From an uncultured Lentisphaeria bacterium (GTDB taxonomy: Bacteria > Verrucomicrobiota > Lentisphaeria > Victivallales > UBA1829), in the NCBI GenBank assembly GCA_905197955.1, contig CAJKAR010000022.1, positions 12,183 to 76,182 of the forward strand: a stretch of DNA of 64,000 bases. Reading direction: 5' to 3'. Every line of letters starts with the position of its first letter. Positions within the stretch are counted from its first letter, which is position 1. The position numbers and the translations under genes are program-made. Shown piece by piece: positions 18,401-25,669 of the stretch. Under the pieces are notes generated by a model, which ran no database searches, was not told the DNA's origin, and worked only from the letters and a program-made list of their open reading frames with translations.

Positions 18401-18762
18401 CAGTTCTGATCCGGGATTCTTTTGCCGCGGTGCTTGTGGCATCGCGCGACAACCGTCCTCTTGCGGAAAGCAAACGGATTCTGCTCCTGCATCTGACAAC
18501 GCTGAGGAATACCGGAATGAAATTTTCCAATTCGGAACTCTCCGTAATGGAACGCTATGGAACGCTTCCCCTTCTGATGCGCCGCGGGGAATGCGATATC
18601 ACACTGAACACATCCGCAGACTGGAAACTCTTCGCCTGCGGATTCAACGGGAAACGAAAATTCGAAGTTCCTGTTGAAAAAGGAAATGGAACGCTTAAAT
18701 TCACAGCAGGAAACATCACTCCATCCGGCGCAGTCGCCGTGTATGAGCTGATCAGAAATTAA
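15463..18762 (+). CDS. Secreted clan GH-A (GH5-like) glycoside hydrolase, cassette B
   Basis: Exported glycosidase of 1099 residues; the ATG at 15463 has GAGAG 5 bases upstream and gives a clean signal peptide (MIQKIFSMLLLLTVVCASA). An in-frame GTG at 15457 is less likely because it lies within that site. The layout matches the cassette A enzyme: about 440 residues of beta-rich sequence, a TIM-barrel, and a C-terminal tail. Catalytic candidates are Glu624 (SLINEDT) and Glu766 (FVISEWDY). Shared blocks with the paralogue include NHVNPYTG, WKEDP and the RLHHFDN strand. It is followed 17 bp later by a GH5-like gene without a signal peptide, suggesting outside-then-inside breakdown of one glycan. 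Confidence 0.8.
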   Translation: MIQKIFSMLLLLTVVCASAEENRVFNVGPGRIIQVEDIAFRLCHWGRGWKNGTIQNPANLSFPGEGGTIRSGTFRVHDGSFICTESLNISRNHASLELTLSHPEGMETESLVLAADLPLKVLKGRPLLFNGKRTGFGEKFNQADSVRRIWARKKENSVVIPFNGGSLLIQGNFSAQLQDNRKYKKQSYGFRLLFAGGSGTVKQARLAVKMEYRPYDSIPLELTSAANRSFRDDRANDGLGSWNDQGPENDLRMLPAGLQKWGGLQFRILDHDSTGGKTCIALKGKSRPGLPESTFIPGNGKQGRFLYLLNALGWEPVKESPVGEITVVYENGTSEKLKVVSGVDTGNFWNPRSLRNGNAVWRGENDCATVGLYATKFPLSGGRIEKITFRSAGNAVWMIAAATLAEEDIAPEIRGPVVFQANMDWRAVKNEKDIIPGSIIDFSDLLDKPAGKYGFLKAVGDHFEFEKRPGIPVRFYGINNAGDTNFMDPKLTERMLDELAAAGYNLMRLHHFDNKLVKRENGVSTIPEPHKMDRMDHQLAECRKRGIYTTLDLFTARTLEKGEIPDYPDRALSTTEFKTLAFINENVMRNLERFSANLLNHVNPYTGVAWKEDPTIVQISLINEDTLTQTLSRSPFARALYEKEFEKYVLKNRIHLSAANRNSHFQKFLAEVYLRGWKRLSGFLRNLGVKVPLTDLNYIVDVPTTLLRSHFDYVDVHSYWAHPQFLGPNWRLPASVNPESAIPNYAGGISTVFQSRIFGRPFVISEWDYVNPNAFAVEGAFLAGAYAALQGYSGLCRFNYAWTPEKVKKEESHLCFFDIANDPLRLLSERAGVLFFLRGDVSVSKTSYPILVKQEALTLTGYPKYYPQLIKRIGLIGRTGSIFTDDSVPSGSRALLTLTPEKVKSQLPSILCQSADEVFAKLLETGAVSKKQYDPVQQKFTSSTGELVLNRKQKTFLAATPRSEGFVGPAGTRMNGKFASVLIRDSFAAVLVASRDNRPLAESKRILLLHLTTLRNTGMKFSNSELSVMERYGTLPLLMRRGECDITLNTSADWKLFACGFNGKRKFEVPVEKGNGTLKFTAGNITPSGAVAVYELIRN

Positions 18763-18779
18763 AAGAAAAGGATTGAACG

Positions 18780-20150
18780 ATGGACTGGATTCGTGTCGGG
18801 AAAAAAAATCCGCGTTATTTTGAATTTTCCAATGGAAAAACCTTTGTTCCGGTAGGAGTAAACCTCTGCTTCCAGCGCTTTCTCACTACAGACGAGGAGT
18901 GTCTGGAGGCCTATCGGCATCAGATGGAAACATTTGCCGCAAACGGCGGAAATTTTCTCCGCATCTGGATGGGAGTGCCGTTTCTCCAGCTGGAACCGGA
19001 ACGCGCCGATGTGTTTTCGGATCGGAAACTGGACAATCTTCATGCGCTCATTGAGATTGCAAAGAAGAACCATTTGCGGATCAAATTCACGCTGGAACAT
19101 TTCCGGCGTCTGGACAAGGGCGCGGACAACGAACTCTTTCCCGGAGCGGCAAATTTCCAGAATCCGGTCTACCGGAAGGAAAACGGAGGGTTTGCAGACA
19201 GCGTCACAGAGTTCATGACGTCTCCCGAAGGACGAAAACATTTTATCCGCAAGCTGGAACTTCTGAGCCGTCACTTTGCCGGGGAACCGACGATTGCCGC
19301 ATGGGAACTCTGGAACGAAATCAATACGGTCAACGCCCCCGAAACGGTCTGGAAAGAGTGGTCGGAACTCATGCTTCAGGAGCTTCACCGCTGTTTTCCC
19401 CATCAGATGTGTCTTCAGAATCTGGGCAGTTTTGATTCCTTTGTCCATCAATCGCGCTATGACTGGCTCTGCACCCTGCCCGGATGTGATTTCAGCCAGG
19501 CGCACCGATATCTTGATCCGGGAGCGGATCTGGATATCTGCCGGGGACCGATGGATCTGCTTTGCGGAGATGCAATCCGGGAACTGCGGGAAAAAAATCC
19601 GCTCCGTCCGGCAATCCTTGCGGAAACGGGAGCGGTGGAGTGGAAACATTGCAGGGCCTCGCATTTATATGAGCTGGACTCTCAGGGAATGCTTCTGCAT
19701 GACGGAATTTTTGCACCGTTCTTCTCCGGATCCGCGGGTTGCGGACAATTCTGGCACTGGGATCAGTTGTATCTGGAGCGTCACAATCTCTGGTGGCATT
19801 TTGCCCGCTTTGTCCGTGCGACGGAAGGATTCGATCCGGCGGAAGAGGATGCCCGGCCCTTTTTCCGGGATTCCAGACGTCTCCGGATCTACGGTCTGCA
19901 AGGCCGCTCCACCGTCCTGGTCTGGCTGCGCGACAAACTGAACACCTGGCAGAATGAACTGGATCGCAGATATGCGCCTGAACGACTGAACGGATTAAAA
20001 CTGAATCTTTGCAATTTCTCCTGCGGAGATTTCCGGACCTGCTCCTGGTATTCCCCCTGGACAGAGGAATCCGGAAATCTGGAAATCCGGGAATCGGAGA
20101 TTCAGCTTCCAGCCTTTGAACGTTCTCTCGTTCTCCGCCTCGGCTTCTAA
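18780..20150 (+). CDS. Cytoplasmic GH5-like glycoside hydrolase, cassette B
   Basis: Glycosidase of 456 residues with no signal peptide, so likely cytosolic. A single TIM-barrel of GH5/mannanase-like type covers most of the chain: FVPVGVNLC on strand 1, GGNFLRIWMG, then the acid/base Glu180 in WELWNEIN and the nucleophile Glu282 in ILAETGAVE, and a Trp-rich loop FWHWDQLYLERHN. A short beta domain ends the protein. It starts 17 bp after the secreted GH-A gene and would act on imported oligosaccharides. Substrate unknown; mannoside or glucoside are reasonable guesses only. Confidence 0.8.
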   Translation: MDWIRVGKKNPRYFEFSNGKTFVPVGVNLCFQRFLTTDEECLEAYRHQMETFAANGGNFLRIWMGVPFLQLEPERADVFSDRKLDNLHALIEIAKKNHLRIKFTLEHFRRLDKGADNELFPGAANFQNPVYRKENGGFADSVTEFMTSPEGRKHFIRKLELLSRHFAGEPTIAAWELWNEINTVNAPETVWKEWSELMLQELHRCFPHQMCLQNLGSFDSFVHQSRYDWLCTLPGCDFSQAHRYLDPGADLDICRGPMDLLCGDAIRELREKNPLRPAILAETGAVEWKHCRASHLYELDSQGMLLHDGIFAPFFSGSAGCGQFWHWDQLYLERHNLWWHFARFVRATEGFDPAEEDARPFFRDSRRLRIYGLQGRSTVLVWLRDKLNTWQNELDRRYAPERLNGLKLNLCNFSCGDFRTCSWYSPWTEESGNLEIRESEIQLPAFERSLVLRLGF

Positions 20151-20187
20151 AAGTTCCGGCGCCCGTTCTCCGGGAACCGAGGATTCG

Positions 20188-20223
20188 ACCGGAGAAGACC
20201 GTATTTCACCGATCTTCTCCGGT
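20188..20223 (+). terminator. Stem-loop after cassette B
   Basis: ACCGGAGAAGA and TCTTCTCCGGT form a perfect 11-bp stem with a 14-base loop, 37 bases after the GH5-like stop codon. No U-tract follows, so termination may be Rho-assisted. Confidence 0.55.
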
Positions 20224-20317
20224 TCGCATCCGGAATTGTCTCATTCCAAATGCTGAGCATATCGCTCCGCTCGATCTGCCGCTCCTGTTTTTCCGGAAAA
20301 TAGTTCTCTTACCCCTC

Positions 20318-20346
20318 TTGACAAAAGACGGGAAATCTGCTATAAT
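20318..20346 (+). promoter_or_regulatory. Consensus sigma70 promoter, cassette C
   Basis: TTGACA (20318-20323), 17 bases, TATAAT (20341-20346): exact consensus, 47 bases before the regulator ATG. Confidence 0.8.
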
Positions 20347-20347
20347 A

Positions 20348-20375
20348 TATCTAAACCCATCAATGAGTTTAGATA
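20348..20375. promoter_or_regulatory. Candidate operator, cassette C
   Basis: Perfect inverted repeat TATCTAAAC-10 bases-GTTTAGATA, starting one base after the -10 box and covering the expected transcription start. The 19-base centre-to-centre distance puts both half-sites on one face of the helix, as for a dimeric repressor. Confidence 0.7.
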
Positions 20376-20393
20376 AAAAAAGAGAGATTTTCA

Positions 20394-21446
20394 ATGGATC
20401 CGGATTCACAAGTGATGAATGCATGCAGGAGAATCGTAAGACTGGTCTGGCACCTTGGCCTGCGCCCCTACGACCGTCTGCCGTCGCAGAACGAACTTGT
20501 GGAGCAGACGGGATTCTGCAACAATACCATCACACCTGCGGTAAAACTGCTGGCGGACGCAGGGTTTCTGGAAAATACCCGGAAAGTCGGACGCATTTTG
20601 CTGGATCGGAACAAATGGCCGGATCAGCTCTGGAGAATTGCGGTTCCGTACGGACCGCCGGATGACCGTCCCGGATGTCAGTTTGCGGCCATTCTGCTTT
20701 GTTTTCTTCAAAACCGTCTTCAGACACTCGGCTGCAAATGCATCTCGCTGCCGCGTCTGCCCCAGTTTTTCGGATGCGGGATCCATGAACTGAATCATTT
20801 TGCGGGATTGGAAGAGCTTGTCCGGGAGAACCGGCTCGACGGAATTCTCACAAGCGCTCGTTTTTCCACGGAAGTCATGCGGAACTGTTCGGAACGGGAG
20901 CTTCCCTGCTGTCTCCTCAGCGGCGATCGGAACGCCCCTCTCCGGCTTGAATTCGATACGCTTCATCTGATCGCCTGCGCCATGGAACGCTTTCACCGGT
21001 CCGGGATCCGGAAGCCGCTTCTTCTGGAGTGCAATGACGCCGATCTCCGGAAAATCGGTTCTCCGGAAAGCCATCGTTTTCTGGAACTGGCGGAACAATA
21101 TGGCATGGAGGTCGATTCCCGATCCGTCTTCACCGGTTCCGTTGTGGATCTGCTGGAGAAAGCTCCGGAGGCCGCGTCCGGACCGGAACATGACGGGGTC
21201 CTGATCCTGAATGACGCAGTCGGTTCCGCCTGGTCCATCGCGCTTGCCCTTGCCGGACGCCATCCCATGCTCGCCGTACAGACCAACCGGCAGATCGTTC
21301 TGGCCTACGCCCTCACCCAGATCCGTTATGAGTATGATGTGGAATCCATTGCCGTCCATGCGGTCGATCTCATGCTGGAAGCCGTGCTCACCGGAAAACA
21401 CCAAGCCGTTTGCATACAACCTTTTCAAGAGAAGGAGATGAAATGA
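20394..21446 (+). CDS. GntR-type transcriptional regulator with sugar-binding-like domain, cassette C
   Basis: Regulator of 350 residues. The winged helix (about 8-70) shows YDRLPSQNELVEQTGFCNNTITPAVKLL, and GFLENTRKVGRILL for the wing. The remaining 270 residues look like a divergent LacI-type effector domain: an RLDGILTSARFS strand, RHPMLAVQTNRQIVLAYALTQIRYEYD and a C-terminal AVDLMLEAVLTGKH segment. It heads the operon 20394-28036 behind a strong promoter and a perfect palindrome, so autogenous repression is likely. Its stop codon overlaps the prepilin start. Confidence 0.83.
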   Translation: MDPDSQVMNACRRIVRLVWHLGLRPYDRLPSQNELVEQTGFCNNTITPAVKLLADAGFLENTRKVGRILLDRNKWPDQLWRIAVPYGPPDDRPGCQFAAILLCFLQNRLQTLGCKCISLPRLPQFFGCGIHELNHFAGLEELVRENRLDGILTSARFSTEVMRNCSERELPCCLLSGDRNAPLRLEFDTLHLIACAMERFHRSGIRKPLLLECNDADLRKIGSPESHRFLELAEQYGMEVDSRSVFTGSVVDLLEKAPEAASGPEHDGVLILNDAVGSAWSIALALAGRHPMLAVQTNRQIVLAYALTQIRYEYDVESIAVHAVDLMLEAVLTGKHQAVCIQPFQEKEMK

Positions 21447-22153
21447 AACATCGTCCATTTTTTACACTGGTAGAACTGCTGATTGTAATTGCCATTATCG
21501 GAATTCTTGCTGCAATGCTGCTTCCGGCGCTGAACAGCGCGAGAGAAAAGGCTCGCAGTTCGCAATGTCTCGGTAATTTGAAACAGATTCTGCTGGCGCA
21601 TCTTCAATATGCGGGAGATGCCAATGACTGCTTTATCATCGGCAAACTGACTCAGGCAGGAGGAACCGATGGATATCCTTTCGAACGCGCAACCCAGTAT
21701 CTGCTCCATCTGGGATATCTCGGACCGAGTGCGACAAAACCAAATTCCGAACAGAGAGTTTTTCGCAGGAACTCCATCGGAGTCTGCCCCGCATGGGGCT
21801 TCTTCCAGTCCAAGACCTCGCCCTACGGGACCTACAACAACAACTTCACCTGGGAGTATCAGGGGACATACGGATACAACAACCATTCTTTTGATTACTT
21901 CGGCGGACCGTATATTCGTCTGACCAAAGTGAAAACCGCATCTCAGAACGCCCCGCTGTTCGACATGCTGAACAATTATGAAATCTACGATTCCTATCAT
22001 AATCCGTACTCGCCGTCGGAAAACAAACGGGTCGGGCCCTGGCATCTGGGCGGGACCAACGCAGGGTTCTTTGACGGACACGCCAGAAGCTATAAAACCC
22101 TCCCCACCCGGCCGACCTCCGTCACATTTATCGAACCATGGAAGGTGCAATAA
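21443..22153 (+). CDS. Prepilin-like protein (DUF1559 type), cassette C
   Basis: Pilin-like protein of 236 residues; the ATG at 21443 overlaps the regulator stop (ATGA) and has AAGGAG 5 bases upstream. After MKHRPF comes the helix FTLVELLIVIAIIGIL...MLLPAL, with Phe before the predicted cleavage site where Gly is usual. NSAREKARSSQCLGNLKQ and the C-terminal GGTNAGFFDGHARSY motif mark the DUF1559-like family. The middle part is rich in Tyr, Gly and Asn (residues about 115-185), which could suit carbohydrate contact, but that is inference. Confidence 0.88.
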   Translation: MKHRPFFTLVELLIVIAIIGILAAMLLPALNSAREKARSSQCLGNLKQILLAHLQYAGDANDCFIIGKLTQAGGTDGYPFERATQYLLHLGYLGPSATKPNSEQRVFRRNSIGVCPAWGFFQSKTSPYGTYNNNFTWEYQGTYGYNNHSFDYFGGPYIRLTKVKTASQNAPLFDMLNNYEIYDSYHNPYSPSENKRVGPWHLGGTNAGFFDGHARSYKTLPTRPTSVTFIEPWKVQ

Positions 22154-25100
22154 TGATAAATTTCCATTTCATCCGGAAAGAAGTACGTTTTATGAAACAC
22201 TCCCTCTTTGCTCTCGGCCTCCTGCTCGGTAGCGATCTTGCCGCAGGCCCGATGGATTTCGAAGCCTCCGCACGGGAATGGATCACTCCAGATCCCGGAA
22301 TGACCATTGCCGGACGAAACGGAAGTCTGCAGCTCCATTTTCAGGCAAATGATTTCACGCCGACTCAGCACGGAAACTGGCTTTACAACCGAAAGGTGTT
22401 CCGTCTGCTTCTGAAACAGCCTCAGATGCTCCAGAAAGACTGCATGCGCATTGTCTTCGAAGCCTCCGGACATGAATACAAAACATGGAACACGCGCGAT
22501 GAGGTCATTCAGATCTGGCCGGTCATTCGCGATGAATCCGGGGAACAGCTCTCCTATATTCCTCAGAAATATCCTCATCTTTACCCGGGCGGAACCCGGT
22601 GGGCAACCTGGATGACCGCTCCCTTTTTCGCCGGAGAAGCCGGCGGCGCCACTCAGGACATCTATACCGCGGAGAATGGAGACCAAAACGCATGGCCGGA
22701 TGGAAAACTCGAATTTCTCGGATTCAAAATCGTCGTTCATACCCGCAATCCGCAAAAAACGAAAACAGGTTCTGTCCAGATCGGAAGAATCATGGAATCC
22801 GGAGAAAGACTTCCGGTCGGAGTCCCCTATTTCCATGCGGATTCGATCTGCCGGACCAAAGGGACCTTTCACTTTGCCGGAACGATCGCCCGCGGCTTTC
22901 AAGCGAGTCCGGTTGTGGAATTCTCCCGGAAGATCTCCTTTGATCCAGCCGATCCCGCCAGTCAGAGACAGCGCATCGAACTGCCGATTCCTCCCGGAAA
23001 CGGTGAGTTCTGGTGCGAATGGATGTTCTCCGATGAAAACGGAAAAAGAATTGCGGGCAGTTCCTTCCGTCATCAGACCACTCATGCGGAATTCAACTGC
23101 ACGGCAAAACCGGCACAGACCAATGCACCTCCCGCGCTGGGATATCTCCGAATCAATCCGCACAGAGAGGCGGTCTATGAACGCAATGAAACGCCGGAAC
23201 TGCGTTTCACCGTCTGGCCCGATGGGAAAAAGAGTCTGAAAATACGCACGGAACTTCTTTCATACCAGTATGAGGATCTGTTTGAAACGAAGGAATTTCA
23301 TGCTCAATTTTCCTCGCAGGCCCCGCAGACCTTTTCGTATACCCCGACTCTCCGTCCGGACCGGGATGCCTATCGCTGCCGCTTCACGGTGAAAGATTCC
23401 GACGGAACCATCATGCAGATCAGGGAATATGTTTTCGGTCGCAGAAGCGATCTGAAACAGGCCCGGCAGAGCCGCACAGGGCTCCCGGTCGATCGGCACG
23501 CCCTGAAAGATCTCTCCTACAACCGGGCGACCTTCCATATTCTCTGGGCCGACAGGAAAAACATCAAAAAAGAGAAGGATCTCACCGACCGCTTTCTCCA
23601 TGCCATCCGCTCCGCCGCACCGCTGACCAGATACTGGACTTACACCATCGATCCGGCGGAAATGGAAATTCTTCCCGGCGTTTTTGACTTCGCCGTACTG
23701 GATCAGATTATGGATCTTGCCGCGGACAGCGGAGTGGCGCTGACTCTGCGTGTCACCCATATTGAATCGGAAAAGCCTTATCGCTGGCTGCCCTATTCCG
23801 CACAGCACAATTTCGACGGACTTCCGATTTTCGAGCACTATTACGGAGGCTACAGCCTCGGGGATCGCAACTATCTTGAAGTCTGGCATCGTCTGAACCG
23901 CGCGCTCTTCGACCGGTACGGAAATCATCCGGCGTTTCAGGGATACTATCTGCTCCAGCCGGCGGGAGAATTCACCATCGAAGACAAGCCGTGGGAAGGT
24001 ATCGTCGCCGGATATGAACCGCCGATGAAACAAGCCTTCCAGGACTATCTCAAACACAATCTGAAACTGGATCTGCCCGCATTGAACCGCCGCTGGAACA
24101 CCAGATTCAAAAGCTGGGAGGAAGTTTCGGTTCCCCAGCCGGCCTTCCGGCTCGGAAAAATGCCGGATCTCAGCATGCGCTGGAATGACTTCAGCAAATT
24201 CAAATTTTATCTGGATACGGAAGGATTCTTTCCGGAGGCCGTTCGGCGCATCCGCTCCTATACGGACCGTCACGTCATCATCCTCTATTCCGCGCCGCAG
24301 AACAATCTGAGCGGAGCGGTGGATTACTTCCACAACGGAGGCAACGCCTATTTGCAAAACGAGGGGCGTTATGTCGAAGCATGGGAAAAAGGCCGCACCG
24401 GATGGATCAGCGAACCGCATGATCCGACTCGCTGGGCATCCTCGGATGATTCCGAATGGAACCTGGACTGGACCGTCTACATGGCGATCCTCCAGGCAGG
24501 CGGAGGCGGAGCAAATCTCCATGTGTACAACTATCCGCGGAAAAGGACCATCGAAAATCATGGATTCATCTACGCGTATGACCGTCTGCGGAAATACATG
24601 CCCGTTCTGGATGAACTGAACGGATTCGTTTCGGCGCAGGAACCGGCACGAATCGGCATTTTCCAGGATCCGATGACCATCGCATGCAAGCACAGAACCA
24701 CGTTCAAGCCGCGTATGGATGATCTTGCCCGGTTCTTTGAACTTGTCAAATTTTCCAAACTTCCTTTTGCAACCGCGGAAAAGCGGAATTTATCCCAGCT
24801 TCGGCTGCTGGTGCTCAATCCGCTGGATGAGGTCATGTCCCAGGAAAACATCCACCTGATTGCCGAATGGATCCGGAACGGCGGGAAAGCAGTCATGACC
24901 GTAAATACGGGAAAATACTCTCCCGAAGCCGGAGCTTCCGCTCCCTGGCCGCTTCTCCGGGCTCTTGGCATTGCTGCTCCCGATTCCGCCTATCGGACAA
25001 CCGGACGGAATGTCACGGCATCCGTTCTTCGGGAAAATCCATTTTTCGACAAGGAAAAAGGGATTCGCTTCTACACGGGGACCGAATTCAAACGCGATCT

Positions 25101-25668
25101 GCAAAGCAAGGAAATCAAGGAGCAATTCTGGAAATTTCCCTATCGCTGGATTCCCGAAACTGATTACTTCGGATACTATCCCGGACATCATCCGAACGGA
25201 GAGGTGATCGCGGCATTTCCGGATGGCGGAGCGGCGCTCTCGGTCCACCGTTCCGGAAAAGGAGAAGTGCTCGTATTCTGGGGCTGTCCGGACTATCGCC
25301 CCGAACGCATGGAAGGATTCATCGAACGCGCCGCGCGCTGGGCGGGAATTCAAAATCCGTATCAGGGCAACCCGATCGTATTCATGCAGGAGGGGAAATC
25401 TTCCGTCAGCGACCGCCGCTATGTTCTGCTCTATCAGGACCGGCCCGGAAGCTACCGCCAGAAAATGCTTTCCATTCCCGACGGAGAATATTTTGCCGAA
25501 GAACTGATCTCCGACCGGAAACTCGGAAAAATCCGCGGGGAGACTCTGCGGACCAAAGGCATCCTTCTGGATTTTCCGAAAGGAGCTTCTCCGCTTCAAA
25601 TCCTGCGCTTTACCCCGATGGAACAATATAAAACCAAATGGTCGCTGAATTATCCGGAGTTGAACTGA
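22153..25668 (+). CDS. Secreted GH42-like (clan GH-A) glycoside hydrolase, cassette C
   Basis: Exported protein of up to 1171 residues. The ATG at 22153 overlaps the prepilin stop (TAATG) with GGAAGGTG in front; an ATG at 22192 gives a more classical signal peptide (MKHSLFALGLLLG...) and is a fair alternative. A beta-rich first third is followed by a TIM-barrel (about 450-800) with a candidate acid/base Glu606 in YLLQPAGEF. Then comes a flavodoxin-like domain typical of GH42 beta-galactosidases (ARIGIFQD, LRLLVLNPLDE, IAEWIRNGGKAVMT), then a small beta domain. Family placement is by domain order, not a close match. It is followed 2 bp later by the GH71-like gene. Confidence 0.65.
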   Translation: MINFHFIRKEVRFMKHSLFALGLLLGSDLAAGPMDFEASAREWITPDPGMTIAGRNGSLQLHFQANDFTPTQHGNWLYNRKVFRLLLKQPQMLQKDCMRIVFEASGHEYKTWNTRDEVIQIWPVIRDESGEQLSYIPQKYPHLYPGGTRWATWMTAPFFAGEAGGATQDIYTAENGDQNAWPDGKLEFLGFKIVVHTRNPQKTKTGSVQIGRIMESGERLPVGVPYFHADSICRTKGTFHFAGTIARGFQASPVVEFSRKISFDPADPASQRQRIELPIPPGNGEFWCEWMFSDENGKRIAGSSFRHQTTHAEFNCTAKPAQTNAPPALGYLRINPHREAVYERNETPELRFTVWPDGKKSLKIRTELLSYQYEDLFETKEFHAQFSSQAPQTFSYTPTLRPDRDAYRCRFTVKDSDGTIMQIREYVFGRRSDLKQARQSRTGLPVDRHALKDLSYNRATFHILWADRKNIKKEKDLTDRFLHAIRSAAPLTRYWTYTIDPAEMEILPGVFDFAVLDQIMDLAADSGVALTLRVTHIESEKPYRWLPYSAQHNFDGLPIFEHYYGGYSLGDRNYLEVWHRLNRALFDRYGNHPAFQGYYLLQPAGEFTIEDKPWEGIVAGYEPPMKQAFQDYLKHNLKLDLPALNRRWNTRFKSWEEVSVPQPAFRLGKMPDLSMRWNDFSKFKFYLDTEGFFPEAVRRIRSYTDRHVIILYSAPQNNLSGAVDYFHNGGNAYLQNEGRYVEAWEKGRTGWISEPHDPTRWASSDDSEWNLDWTVYMAILQAGGGGANLHVYNYPRKRTIENHGFIYAYDRLRKYMPVLDELNGFVSAQEPARIGIFQDPMTIACKHRTTFKPRMDDLARFFELVKFSKLPFATAEKRNLSQLRLLVLNPLDEVMSQENIHLIAEWIRNGGKAVMTVNTGKYSPEAGASAPWPLLRALGIAAPDSAYRTTGRNVTASVLRENPFFDKEKGIRFYTGTEFKRDLQSKEIKEQFWKFPYRWIPETDYFGYYPGHHPNGEVIAAFPDGGAALSVHRSGKGEVLVFWGCPDYRPERMEGFIERAARWAGIQNPYQGNPIVFMQEGKSSVSDRRYVLLYQDRPGSYRQKMLSIPDGEYFAEELISDRKLGKIRGETLRTKGILLDFPKGASPLQILRFTPMEQYKTKWSLNYPELN

Positions 25669-25669
25669 T

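Noticed and set aside
22138..22152. Earlier in-frame ATG for the GH42-like protein
   Set aside because: It lies inside the prepilin coding end with no ribosome binding site; 22153 or 22192 fit better.
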